Both the position numbers and the translations under genes were made by a program. 64,000 bases of DNA from Plazaster borealis (Eukaryota > Echinodermata > Asteroidea > Forcipulatida > Labidiasteridae), in contig CM037463.1 of assembly GCA_021014325.1 (NCBI GenBank), positions 23,286,026 to 23,350,025 of the forward strand, given 5' to 3'. This document shows positions 45,875 to 57,767 of this stretch, one piece after another. Position 1 is the first letter of the stretch; each line of letters begins with the position of its first letter. Below the pieces are notes generated by a model, which made no database searches, had not been told where the DNA came from, and saw only the letters and a list, made by a program, of their open reading frames with translations.

Positions 45875-46198
45875 ATGTTTAGCATCCTGCCTTTTTGAAA
45901 AAAAGGAAGGAGGAGGGGCTTTTTTCCCCCAAATGCCTGCCCGAAATTTTTTTCAAGAGAAACCGGCCGGGCTATTTTTCAAGATGGTTGCCAGGTTTTT
46001 TCAAAATGGTCGACACTTGGACTTCGGAAATGTTATACATGTATTGGCTTCTGATGGGCAAGATGCAACAGAAAGTTAGACCAAAATTTAAAAAACAAAT
46101 CGTCAGAGATCGTTAAAATTGTTCTCTCTTTTTTTCGTAAAAAAAAGGGAAAAAAGCAGGCTGCCTCTGAAAAGGAAGCAGGTGGGGACGCTAAACAT
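45875..46198. mobile_element. Inverted-repeat element (GTTTAGCATCCTGCC TIR)
   Basis: Starts TGTTTAGCATCCTGCCTTTT and ends AAGGAAGCAGGTGGGGACGC then TAAACA. Purine-rich GGAGGAGG and CAAGATGGTTGCC words inside resemble the element at 19751. Confidence 0.5.
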
Positions 46199-46411
46199 GA
46201 ATTGTTTTTGCCTTATTACCGGTATTACATGTATTAGTAATGGGTGGACATGATACACAGATGTACATGTTAATACAGTCATACTACCTACAGCGTGTCT
46301 ATGGATTGTTGCATTTTAAATTATTTGGTTTTTTTTACAATGAGATCCTGATTGAAAGAAGAAGAAAAATAGAAGGAAAAAATAACCCCAGAAGTATCAA
46401 ATCTGAGACAA

Positions 46412-46635
46412 AAATATTTGCAATGGCTAAAAGGGAAACTCTAAGGCATCAAGTGTTAAATATGTACAATGGCTGAAAGGGAATGTTGAGGCATCAAGTG
46501 TAAAATATCTACTACATTGGCTAAAAGGGATTTTTAAGGCATCAAGAAATATCTACAATTGGCTGTAAAGGGAATTTTAAGGCATCAAGTGTAAAATATC
46601 TACAATGGCTAAAAAGGAATTTTAAGGCATGATGT
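46412..46635 (+). repeat. 46 bp tandem repeat, about 4.7 units
   Basis: Units containing GGCTAAAAGGGA...AAGGCATCAAGTGTAAAATAT begin near 46423, 46469, 46517, 46559 and 46604, spaced 42-48 bp. Confidence 0.85.
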
Positions 46636-46851
46636 GTTTGGGATCAGCATGTAATAAATTACTGCTAACAAAAACTCCCTTTTATACCTTCCACGACTTT
46701 CTCTTTTGATTGATTTACACATCCTAATGCAAAGTACATTAATAATAATGTGTCAACCTTCATACACAGGAAGTCATATTCAGTACCTTTGTTTCTTTTT
46801 CAAAATACATGCTTTCATTTTATCATAATAATTGTTTGTATGCACAAAGTG

Positions 46852-46944
46852 TTCATTTATTTATTTATTTAGGGCCTATTTATTTATTTATTTAGGGCCT
46901 GTTTATTTATTTGTTTATTTATTTATTTATTTATTTTATTTATT
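46852..46944 (+). repeat. (TTTA)n microsatellite with GGGCC interruptions
   Basis: Long runs of ATTT/TTTA are interrupted twice by AGGGCCT. Confidence 0.95.
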
Positions 46945-48970
46945 TCCTTTTTTTCCTTCTTTTCTTTTTTCTCAATTTCCTTGATTTACCTAGGGTGAGC
47001 TAAATTAGTAAAACAAAATGGTTTCCATATGGGTACTGTGTTAAAATTTAATAAAAACAATTATAAAGTGTACAGATGGAAATTATAAAATTATAAAACT
47101 CAAGATGAAAACATTTGCATGCGAGACAAGTGAACAACTAGAAATATTACTTAAGAACTACAGCATATGTAATACAAAGAAAGTAAACTGCATGTCACAA
47201 TAAATATAAAATATCAATGGACAAGTTTAAATTTTAATAAGTAAATTTTAAAATGTGTTTTTGAAAAAAAAAACACTGGACCGCTGGACTTGTTTGGATT
47301 TGAAGTTATTGGCCCAATGCTAAAGGCACTGGTCTCTGGGCTGATGGTCCAGTGGTTGCTTTGAGTTTTGGACTCCTGATGAGCCTAATGGTGTACTGTT
47401 TGTCTGTTCAATCCAATTTCATTGTTAAAAGTAACAGTATTAAACCAAGCAACAAGTGCATGTATTACAGTGGAATGAAACAAAGACCTCCCCCAGATCG
47501 AAAATGCTCTTGTAAAATGACCTTGATACATTGTATTTAATGGTAATGGCTGTAGATGTATTCAGACACTACAGAAAAACATATGGTCATCAGCCCATAT
47601 CCTTGAAACTAGATGTAAGTGTACAAATTGTTGATTAATGAACCTTTGTCGTAGTCAAGGATTGGCGTGGTACTATCATCTGGCCAATATTTTGATGATG
47701 GAAATGGATGCTGACAAATTCTTGGAACTGACGCTGTACAATATGTACACATTATGTGATAATGAAACGTACAGGAGTTGATGACGTCTAAAGGTACATG
47801 TAGTTGCATACCAGTATATTGTATTGTAGTAGAAACGGATGAATTATATGTACATGTAACCTCCCCTTTTTCGTTCAGTAAATTGAATTATAATGTAGTA
47901 TGTGGGTAAACAGTGAACGATTTCCCTTTTGCAGCATAGTGAAACACGACACAAAATGTACCATTTGCTACTCAAATATCATCATTTGCTTCTAAAAAAT
48001 AGCATTCAGTGTGCACAAAACACGTTCAGTCTAAATAGTTTGCTACACAAAATTGCTGGACGAAACCAGAGAATTGACTTTAATGGGAGAAATCAGACAC
48101 AGTTCATTCATGAATAAATACAAACTGTACATGTGTGTTCATGGTTTCATCAATGGAATGTTAACACTTGAGACATGGAGAGTTTGTATATAAAATGCTG
48201 ATGACATCACTTAAGAATCTTGATTAACAATGCATCTTCAAATCTGCTTCATAGCTACCTATACGTCATCAAGCCACTCAAGATTTCTCACCCTTGAAAA
48301 ATGAAAATGACCCTAAAGGTCATTTTACCATACATCATTGAAGAAGACACTTAAAGACACCCTGTATTGGCACAGTGGCCATGGACAATGGGGAGCTGAC
48401 AAATATCAGCTGATGACAGTTTGTTTACACACAAGACCTGCAACACATCTTATTGTTGTCATTTTCTAAAGGTGTTATTGATTCTGAGTTGTCAGTTGGT
48501 CAGTGGTCTGTGTACTGATAGGGAGTTCTTTACAATTTAAAGAGGCTTCTGAAATTCTGGATCAATCAAAAGATAGCCGTTAGATGTAAATGTTTAACTT
48601 GTTGCTGAGCGTTAGTTGTTAAAAGTCGTTCCGAGCAAACTGGAATGTGGTTATCTAAATCTGATTTGAAATCGGGGCTGTGAATATGAGTAAAGTTTGT
48701 CCTTTTTAAAAGAAAAGGTACATTGTGACGTGTCGTTTCAGTTCCCGGGAAACTGGAATTTGAAAAGGTAAGACCCTGTTCCTTAAGCAAGACACTTTAA
48801 AATCTAAGTTCTTCTATTTTACTGTTCATCCATTTCTAAACTTCAAGTACAGTGTTACATGAAGTATTTGATGTGTCACAACTCGGGTGTGTTTCTACAA
48901 ATTAAAAGTATTCATAGCCCATTAGGATTTACATGCCCTCCCCCCACACCACATTTGGGGGGGGGGGGGG
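46945..48970. other. Unassigned AT-rich sequence
   Basis: No coding similarity. A run of 14 or so G at the right end abuts the SINE. Confidence 0.35.
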
Positions 48971-49370
48971 TTAGCGGATAAGAGCACCGGACTCAAGCTC
49001 CGGTGTTTCTGTTCAGCAGAGTGTGGGTTCGAGTCTCAGTCGTGACACTTGTGTCCTTAAGCAAGACACTTTAAATCATTATTGCTGCGGATGGGATGTA
49101 AAGCCGTAGGTCCCGTGTGTTGTGTAATGCACGTAAAGGAACCCATTTGCACTTATCGCAAAGAGAAGGGGTTTCGCCCTGGTGTTCCTGGTTTGATTGG
49201 CTGCATATTGCGCCACAGCACCTTGTATATGGTGCTATGTAAAGGAATAGGTCTCATACTTCAAAAACGTAGCTCCACAATACCTTGCAGGAAAATACTG
49301 AATGTTGAAGTGCCTTGAGCGTCACTGAGTGACGTATATGAGTGCTTTATAAGAAGCCAATATCACACAT
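48971..49370 (+). repeat. tRNA-Leu-derived SINE, near full length
   Basis: The head lacks its first bases (TTAGCGGATAAGAGCACCGG), followed by GTGGGTTCGAGTCTC (B box), the linker CGTGACACTTGTGTCCTTAA, GCAAGACACTTTA, the body with GTAGGTCCCGTGTGTTG and GCACTTATCGCAAAGAG, and the tail ending GAGTGCTTTATAAGAAGCC. The copies at 655 (minus) and 63839 (plus) belong to the same family. Confidence 0.85.
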
Positions 49371-49779
49371 AAGGATGTGCCAATATAATCTTGCATCGTG
49401 AACACACATTGTATTGCATCAGAAACTCTACCCAGCGGATCTTTGAGTCACAGTCATCATGATCATACTGCTCATGAAACAAAAAGTGTATACGTCTGGC
49501 ACAAATTGTGGTTTCACATTGACGAGTGTACCTAACATGTACATGTAGATCATGTTTGGAACATGAGTCTTTGCCATTTTTACATTCAGTTATTTGAAAG
49601 GAAGTGGGAGATAACTTTCATTGTTGGTTCAACAATCTAATCATACAGTACATGACCTGCCGATGATAAGAGAATTATCTGAATGTTTTACATGATAGGC
49701 TTTTTAATGAAAGCAATCTACTTTTATAAATGTTGCGGTTCTTTTGTTTCTTGAATTCATTTCTGTATTTTCTCGACCC

Positions 49780-50990
49780 CCCTTTCCCTGTATTTCCATG
49801 ACTGTGTGCCCCCTTCCCCATTCATGTGACATCTGTAACACCCCATAACGCTTCCCTTATGTATCTTTAACTTCCTCCTCCCTCACTAACCCTTACCCTG
49901 TATTTCCATGACTGTGTGCCCCCTTCCCCATTCATGTGACCTCTGTAACTACCCCATACTATGCTTCCTTTCATCCTATTTTTACTTTAACTCCTCCTCC
50001 CTCACTAACCCGTACCCTCTCAGTAACCCTTACCCTGTATTTCCATGACTGTGTGCCCCCTTCCCCATTCATGTGACCTCTGTAACTACCCCATACTACA
50101 TGTATGCTTCCTTTCATCCTATTTTTACTTTAACTCCCCCTCCCTCACTAACCCGTACCCTCTCACTAACCCTTACCCTGTATTTCCATGACTGTGTGCC
50201 CCTTCCTCATTCATGTGACCTCTGTAACCACCCCATACTATGCTTCCTTTCATCCTATTTTTACTTTAACTCCCCCTCCCTCACTAACCCGTACTCCCTC
50301 ACTGACCCTTAGCCCGTATATTTCCATGACTGTGTGCCCCCTTCCTCATTCATGTGACCTCTGTAACCACCCCATACTACGCTTCCCTTTAGTGCTATAT
50401 TTTCTTAAACTCTCCTTCCCTCACTAACCTGTACCCAATTATTTCCTTGACTGTGTGTCCCCTTCCTCATTCATGTGACCTCTGTATGTAACCACCCCAT
50501 ACTACGCTTCCCTACATGTATACTCCTATTGTACTTTAACCCTCACTAACCTGTACCCCATTATTTCCTTGACTGTGTCCCCCCTCCCTCCTACTCATTC
50601 ATGTGATATTGATCATCTGTCCATGGTTTTCCTATAGCCTGTATTTAATTTAACTTTACCCAAACTAACCCACTAACCCTTACCTTATGTTTCCTGAACT
50701 GCATCCCCCCCCCTGACCTTAATCATGTGACCCAGAGGGTTTATCATCCACCCATAGTTCCCTCAGAGTTGCTTCCTCCACCCCTATAATGTATGTGCCC
50801 TCTCCTAACTGGCGTACCCTTAACCCTTACCCTTGCCCCCCCCCCACCCCTTTCCTTGCCCTGTATTTTTCTAACTGTGTCCCCCTCTTCCATCGTGTGA
50901 ACCTTAGGGTAGATCATCTATCCCGGCTGTCCCTTGATCTTTCATTTCCGTGGAAGGAAATTCAGCAGCGGAGTGTCACCACTTTGACTC
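49780..50990 (+). repeat. Pyrimidine-rich minisatellite, 110-176 bp units
   Basis: About nine degenerate units share CTGTATTTCCATGACTGTGT, CATTCATGTGACCTCTGTAA, CCACCCCATACTACGCTTCC and CCCTCACTAACCCGTACCC. Unit anchors lie near 49786, 49896, 50033, 50176, 50313, 50434, 50556, 50683 and 50859. The plus strand is C/T-rich and very poor in G. Open frames across it encode repeats only because the units repeat. Confidence 0.9.
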
Positions 50991-51240
50991 ATGCATAGCA
51001 CAGCATTCTGATTCTGATTCTGATTCACAGCCGTTGTGTCTAATTTTATACTCAGTTTAGGGTTTTTGTCTGACCTCTAAATAAAATTAAGCTTTCAGTC
51101 CAGTTATATACTGCCTAATGTATCTTAGAATGCACAGTTAACGTGTGTTATAATGGGGTAAGTGTATATTGTACATGTAGGTCAATCTTAAAAGCTTTAG
51201 AGCTTGTTTTTTTTTGTGAGTTAAGGGAGTCTGAGATTTG

Positions 51241-51355
51241 TTAGCCTTTGAGAAAGATTCTGCCGGGGTCGAAAACATGAGGTTGTTAAGAGCTTATGCA
51301 TTAATGCCACAGTTCATTCTGGTTGGAAAGTAGATTTCAACAGGTACAATGTACA
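51241..51355 (+). repeat. Penelope-like retroelement tail fragment, second copy
   Basis: AGCCTTTGAGAAAGATTCTG, GGGGTCGAAAAC, TTCTGGTTGGAAAG and TTTCAACAGGTAC line up with 24217-24345. An (ATTCTG)n run lies about 220 bp upstream (51007). Confidence 0.4.
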
Positions 51356-52765
51356 TGCAATTTCCAGTTTACTTTTAAAGTCTTTAGATTTGTACTAAGA
51401 CAAAGTCGTCTTCTGACATTGCTTGGCAGCGTTTAACTAGATGCTCACTACGTATGGGTAGATATATCAATTACACCACATTGTAGTCTGTAGTACATGT
51501 ATAAAACTTGGAGGTACTCTGATTTGTTGTTCTGGTGAACATTTCTTGCAGCGGATCTTGCATGGAATGTTTTTTCTTGTGAATCACGGTCATTTCCTCT
51601 GAATGTTATTACTGTCTGTTATTCATCCTCTTTGAAAATCAAAACAAACATTTGAAACAGCATGTTAGCATCCGATAAAGAAGTGACGTCAAATCTGAGT
51701 ACATAACATGGGTGTTGGCGGTAACATGAACTATTTTCCTTGGAAAAACCATCATACAGTACTTCCTGTAGGAGTGGACTCTAAACCCACAACCTTCTAC
51801 ACTGTTGTAGAGTGGATGTCTTTTAACACAAGACAACGAAGCCTACACCTACATGTACATATGTACATGTTACATATGTACATGTACATCTATTCCCTAC
51901 TTGCACGGATCCACCATGTGTGAGTAGAGCCTCGACTTCATGCTTCATTTGTATTGTAAATGTACTGTTTGGATGAATGTGTCATTACATTACCGTGACA
52001 ATATTGCTTATATTCACTGCTGTCTCAAATTCGAGGCTCTACACGCAAATGGCTGACCGTGTTATTGGGGCGAATACAACATACATCCCTACCATGTAAG
52101 AAGAGCTTGAAACCTATATTATTGGTGCATTTAATTACTGACCAGGAAAAATAACATTAAAATAAACATTGAATTGCATCACAAATTCTATTCACGATCA
52201 TTCTACAAGTCACTCATTAAAGAAATTACGTTTGTACAGTAGTTAAATTGTAATCATAGATTGTTTGTATAGGCCCTGTCACACAAGGCAACTTGGAGGC
52301 AACCGCTTGCACTGCCTGCAAAAGGAACATTTGGGCAGAACAAGAAACGGTCTTTCACATGTAGCTGTAACTCACTCAAATCCCTAAGAAAATAATGAGA
52401 AAACTGAAATGTGAATGAATTTTCTTGTTGGAGATTGCCTGGAACTGGTTGCCTGTAAATTGCCTCATCTGGCGGTGGTGCCAATGGCTGCGCAGTAAGC
52501 GCGCAGTGAAATGTTTACTGCTTATTAATTTAGAGTTTGATTTCTTGCGAACAAAATAAAATAAAATATGAACAGTTTTGAAAAATAGTTGTCAAAATGT
52601 TTGTATCAAGAATAAATGTTCAAAAATGTATCGCAAAGTGGATTGCAAATTTGCGATCCACTTTTAAAAATTGCAAATCAAATCGTCAGAATTTACCGCA
52701 AAACATGCAATTTCATACAAAATCATACACTGTATGTATAAAAAAACAATTTCTTGCATGAATCT
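51356..52765. other. Unassigned non-coding sequence
   Basis: Contains a GTACATGT-rich palindromic patch (51850-51890) and a possible short element around 52270-52480 bounded by GGCCCTGTCACACAAGGCAA. No coding similarity. Confidence 0.35.
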
Positions 52766-52945
52766 GCCCAATTTCACAAAGTTGCTTAAATGCACAAAAA
52801 GTAGCTAAGCACAACAAAATTATGGTTACCAGCCAAAATGCCATTTCTCATCTACAATCTGTGACCGGTATCCTGCTAATTTTTGCTTAGCGGAAACATG
52901 TTAGGCAATATTTTCTGCTTTAAGCAGCTCTATGAAATTGGACCC
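52766..52945. mobile_element. Short palindromic element (CCCAATTTCAC...GCTTAA)
   Basis: Starts GCCCAATTTCACAAAGTTGC and ends GCAGCTCTATGAAATTGGAC. TTAAGC/GCTTAA words mirror around the centre. Confidence 0.6.
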
Positions 52946-53248
52946 TGATCATGTAAAATACAGTTAATAGAGATTGTGAAGGCATAGTCTGCTGTTCATG
53001 TACTCTACATATACTTAATGTAGGTCATTTCACTTTCACTCTCAATGGTTAATATTACAGTATCTACTATAACAAGGACCCCATGGTCCGTGTAATAACT
53101 CACCCTGATCAATATTAACGTAGACAGACATGACTTCAGGTCATTAATGGCAGCCAGTTATCACCATCTGTGGCGTGTATACTCTCATGGTGACTGGGTA
53201 TTTAATTCAAGTTGCTTTGAGTGAACTATGCTATGTATTGTTACATTA

Positions 53249-53938
53249 GGGTTTCCCCATGATGCACAAGCTAGCGTATCGGGCCGATACGCGCGAATTG
53301 GGTGCCGATACCTGCAAATTTCGTCAAAAAATAAAACATTATTACATACAAACATCAAGAGAAAACCATAGAATGTTCTAGATTGCACAGGTTAGGGCTT
53401 TTAAAACCAAGATAAACACCAAGTTTCATTTCAGCGTTCGGCCAAACATCCACAAATTTGGATCCAAAAGGCCCCACAGTTTTGAAAAAAAAAACCTGGG
53501 GAGAACCCTGTATGTCATGTAAATTATTGCCAAACTCATGTTTGAATCTAAAGCTAGGGATATGCCATAATCTTTGACAGGGTTCTTCTCCCCAGGAATT
53601 CTTTTCAAAACTGGGTGGCATTCTGGACCCAAATCTTGGAAGTTTGGCCAAAGGACGCTGAACTGAAACGAAGTCCTCAGAATGTTTTCTAGTTGGTGTT
53701 TATCTTGGTTTTAAAAGCCTTAACTGTGCAATCTGGAGCATTCTGTATGGTTTTACCTGGTAATTTTTGTGAATTTGATCTGAAATCAGAACACAAATAA
53801 TGATGATTTTTATTAAATTTGTATTATTATTATTATTATTTTGGTGGTTTTGGTGGGCATATCGGCCGCAATTTGCTCGTATCAGCACACAATTTACTTG
53901 TATTGCTCCGATGGGATAGCTTGTGCATGGTGAGAACA
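53249..53938. mobile_element. 690 bp palindromic element (GCACAAGCTAGCGTATCGG TIR)
   Basis: Starts GGGTTTCCCCATGATGCACA and ends TAGCTTGTGCATGGTGAGAA. The halves mirror each other: GGCCAAACATCCACAAATTTG on the left, CAAATCTTGGAAGTTTGGCC on the right, plus the CTGGGGAGAACCCTG / CAGGGTTCTTCTCCCCAG pair. The centre is about 53545. A half copy lies at 57029-57311. Confidence 0.8.
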
Positions 53939-54693
53939 CTGCTCAATGAAGTATATTGCAAACAAAAACCACAGACCCGCTATCACTGATGATACGCATC
54001 TCAAACTTCTGTCTTAATGCCTCGCGATTTACCTGAAGCTAATCTGGATTTAGAAAAGTCATAGGGGCCTTCATGTTACATGGATGGTGCAATAATCATT
54101 GAAGAGCAACATGATTCAAGTAGATAACAATCCTACGACAGTAATGTACTATAAATATTCTGTGATCTTTTACAATGTACACGTATCACATGTTATTGAA
54201 CTCAAATCCATGTAACCAATCCGACATTATTAATTAAATTATTGTACTAATGACTTAAATGATAAAATGAAATGTTTGTTTAATTACATACTTGTAGGCC
54301 TACACATCAAATGGTTTCACTGCAAAACTTAGACACTGATATTAATATCTGCTTGTTTCATATCGTGGGGAATAAATTGCCATAAAAAATCTCTTTTATT
54401 ATCAGATGTACATGTACGTGTACTGTACATGTACAGGTATATGATGTTCACAGTCCTCTGTATTGATTAACAAATTAAACACAGGTACTTAATCATAGTC
54501 AGCTGATGTTTTAATCTGGTGGACTGATACACGTCTAAGATGATGAGAAAGTGACAAGTGATTAAGGAAGACTACATTTCTAAGCATTGTGTTAGTTTAC
54601 TGTAATGAGTGTGTAATTATTGTCTTAATTAAAGTGAGATTAATCAAATAGGTAATTCATTTGTTGTTTTTCATGAGGATAGCTAATGTACAC

Positions 54694-55080
54694 GGGGCTC
54701 GGATTTTACACTGGACCGCAGGCCCGAGGCCAGTAGTTTTAGTGTCGGGCCAGTAAACTCATGACTGGACAAGGCCGACGGTCTTGTGTTTTTCAATTGA
54801 ATAACAATACCTCACTGGTTAATATCTCAGCAGAAACAAATTACACATGTATGTTCAAATGTTGACTTTGGGTCTGATAAATTACCTACATGTAGAGTCA
54901 TCAAGTATACTTCATACCATTAAGACAAATGAGATAAATCTTCTCTTACATGTCTCAGTGCTTGAAAGCATTTCTCATTTTGAATCTGCACGGTCTTGTA
55001 AAAAAATGTGCAGTCTAGTAACTATTTTGAGCTGCAAGCCCTGCGGTCTTATGGATTTTCCCCTCAATTTCGAGCCCTGG
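54694..55080 (-). mobile_element. Inverted-repeat element, reverse copy of 34798
   Basis: Starts GGGGCTCGGATTTTACACTGG and ends CCTCAATTTCGAGCCCTGG. Contains CCAGTAAACTCATGACTGGA and CTGCGGTCTTATGGATTTTC, both present in reverse in the 34798 copy. Confidence 0.6.
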
Positions 55081-55144
55081 TACACAAAATAAAAATCTTG
55101 ACTACCTCTATTTCTCTAGTATACGTGAGTGTTCTGTCGTGATT

Positions 55145-55180
55145 TAGCCTTTGAGAAAGACTCCTGGGGTTGAAATATAT
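55145..55180 (+). repeat. Penelope-like tail fragment, short
   Basis: TAGCCTTTGAGAAAGACTCC then TGGGGTTGAAAT matches the first 35 bases of the fragments at 24217 and 51241. Confidence 0.35.
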
Positions 55181-57028
55181 ACTATATCAACAGATTTGTG
55201 CAGATGTTTGTCATTTTTAGTTGTACTACTTGTTGAATTTTGGTGGGGGAGGGGGGTTGTTTTCCAATTTCACAATTAAATCATCCATTTACATAAATTT
55301 ACTTGTTGATGATCAAAAGATTACTAAGAAGTACAGATCACGTTCCCGCACTGTGACCTTTAATATTTGTAAATGTATTTGATCGTGTGATCGTATGATT
55401 TTTTTGTTTACCAGTCCAATGATGCCTTAAGAATTCACTTTTCACACCGTCTTGTTGACGTTAAGCTTTTACTCAGCACAGTTAAATCCCACCAGCAGTA
55501 TTCCCTTTTTACAAGAAGGCCGCGCTTATTTATAGACGGTGTGGTAAATACGGACCCCTAGGGGCCATGTTTGTCCTTTGTTGAAACTCGGTTGGTTCTG
55601 ATCACATGGCAGAACCTCAGGAATGTTATTTCTACACACTACCTGTGTCTAAAGGTGTTGGATTTATGCCGTTTATTGTCCTACTTGCTTTGAGGATTGG
55701 GTTAGAGCAAAATGGTCATAGATTGCAGGAATCACCCTTGGGTTTCAGACATATTGTGGGAAATAATGAGTAAAGTTTGTGAAGGCGTGTTGCTGAATAG
55801 TGAGAAACTATCCCAATCTTGACAACTAGAAGTGACTGAAATGGACTCATTTTACAATCCATGAAACACCACATGTAAGGAGTGACATTGCCGAACATTC
55901 TGTTAGGTCTGGGGGGGTTTTCAGGAAAACGCTTGTGCCTTATCTTATTTTAAATCTTTCAGTGCCCGCTTTTTTGTTTGGCGTTTTGATTCTGAAATGT
56001 CCAGCTCTTTTAGGTTTTTCAAAATTCTGTAAAAAAATAAAATTAAAATAAGTCTCGTTTCTCACTAAACATAATGTGTTTTGCTGATATGTGTTCAGCA
56101 TGTTTGTGTTGCCTTGGTACATCTCAAAGTCAATAGTATTTCTTGAGTGATAATGCCCTCTGGTGATAATACATACTATGGGTGGTACATGTACAATTGA
56201 TGACCCTTTTTTGAGTACATAAAAAAGATCTTACCTGTACGATAATGGCGCTTTCAGAATACATAAAATAGATCGTACGACCTTGGCACTGAAAGAGTTA
56301 ACATCCTGCTGAAATAATGGCAAAAGTATTCATAATTTTAAAAACAAAATAAATAGTATGAGGAACTTTCTTTTTTTGGAAATCAAGTGCAAGAAGAATA
56401 TGGATTGTTGCACATTTTGTTGCTGAAAATTATGTTACACATTAATTCAATTAGAACAGGTTTAGTATACTGAGGTATGTAATAATGTAAGATAAAGGTA
56501 CTACTTGCCACCCTTGCTAGATAAAGATGCAATTAAATTCACCTATTTCAGCAGTTCTTATTAAAAAATATCCTACGTGTCATGTGTACACTCCAGTAGG
56601 TGATCATTTATACACACGCAGATTTAGAATCCAGTGCCCTACTGCATTTATATGTGAGTTATTTCCACGCATAATCACGAGGCTACCTATTGACCGATAA
56701 AGCATTGAATAATGTATTTTACGTGTCTGTGTGGTTCTCCATTTTCTTTTGCTTTTCAGCGTGTCTTGCAAGACCTGTCCATTATCTTATCTTTTAAGAT
56801 CCCGCATAAGAATGCAAGTCTAGAATTATGTGTGAATATGATGCTGTGATGCTGAATTTTGTAACTGATCATGTTTGTACTTGATACTCCAACCACTTCC
56901 TTTGATGACTAAGGAATAATTTGTGTGTGTTTTTACATGTATTTAATAGTGTACAAGTTAATGAACACTTAATAATCTAAGACATGTCAGAGAATTCTTG
57001 GAAAATTTAGTCCAGTAGATACTTTTTA
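55181..57028. other. Unassigned AT-rich sequence
   Basis: No coding similarity. Probably within the first intron of the DLGAP gene if its leader exon lies further left. Confidence 0.3.
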
Positions 57029-57311
57029 AAATGTTGATTTGTAGGGTTCTCCTAAGGGTTTTTCAAAACTGTGGGGCATTCTGGACCCAAATTTGTGGAT
57101 GTTTGGCCGAAGTACGCTGAATTGAAAAAAGGTCTTCGGAATGTTTTCGACTTCGTGTTGTCTTGGTTTTAAAAGCCCTACTGTGCAATCTGGAGCATAT
57201 ATATTTTTTTTTTCATTTTTTTTGTGTGTGTATTGGCTGAAATGTGCACCTATCGGCATCGAATTGCGCGTATCGGCCAGATACGCTAGCTTGTGCATGG
57301 GGTAACCCCTG
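57029..57311 (+). mobile_element. Right half of the 53249 palindromic element
   Basis: GTAGGGTTCTCCTAAGGG, CATTCTGGACCCAAATTTGT, GTCTTCGGAATGTTTTCGAC and CAATCTGGAGCAT follow 53575-53745, and the terminus is GATACGCTAGCTTGTGCATG followed by GGGTAACCCC. Only one arm is present. Confidence 0.72.
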
Positions 57312-57703
57312 ATTTGTATGTAATAAGTACAAGTAGTTTAAGATGAAATTGATTTTCGTAGGATTTTTCTGATTTTTAGTCATATTAAAATGCATTGCCC
57401 ACTTGATTTAATTTAACCATTCCACAGCCAAACCTGGAATTTCATTTGGGGTTTTGTGTGGATACTGTCATGGGAAACTCTGTATGTTGTTTGGAGTTTC
57501 TTTGTCACCAAAGACAATTACAAGGTGATAGTGATTGCATTTCGCAGTCTCCGTGATTCAAACTCCAGCGATGTCCATGTTCACGTTCACGAGGAATAGC
57601 AGTTTATCTTGCATTCAAAATAGTCACGTTTTTTTCTACGTCGACATGCAAACTTCATGAAATTCTTTTCTTTGTGTTACAGATCATCAGTTTGAAGAAT
57701 ACC

Positions 57704-57763
57704 ATGCAAGAAGGACTGCAAGGGGTACCAGTTAGCAGTGAAAGCCTCAGCAAGAGCAGATGA
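57704..57763 (+). promoter_or_regulatory. Upstream ORF in the DLGAP leader (19 codons)
   Basis: After the acceptor TTGTGTTACAG (exon from 57683), the first ATG (57704) opens a 19-codon frame (MQEGLQGVPVSSESLSKSR) stopping at TGA 57761-57763, four bases before the main ATG at 57768. In the main frame there is an in-frame TGA at 57693, so the long protein cannot start in an upstream exon if this acceptor is used. The arrangement suggests termination-reinitiation control. Confidence 0.5.
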
Positions 57764-57767
57764 TAAC

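Noticed and set aside
49880..50330. Interstitial telomere-like repeat (TAACCC words)
   Set aside because: TAACCC occurs once or twice per 120-140 bp minisatellite unit and never in tandem hexamers.
50073..50427. Plus-strand frames encoding repeated Pro/Thr-rich peptide
   Set aside because: They arise from the minisatellite units; unit lengths are not multiples of three, so the frame is not maintained.
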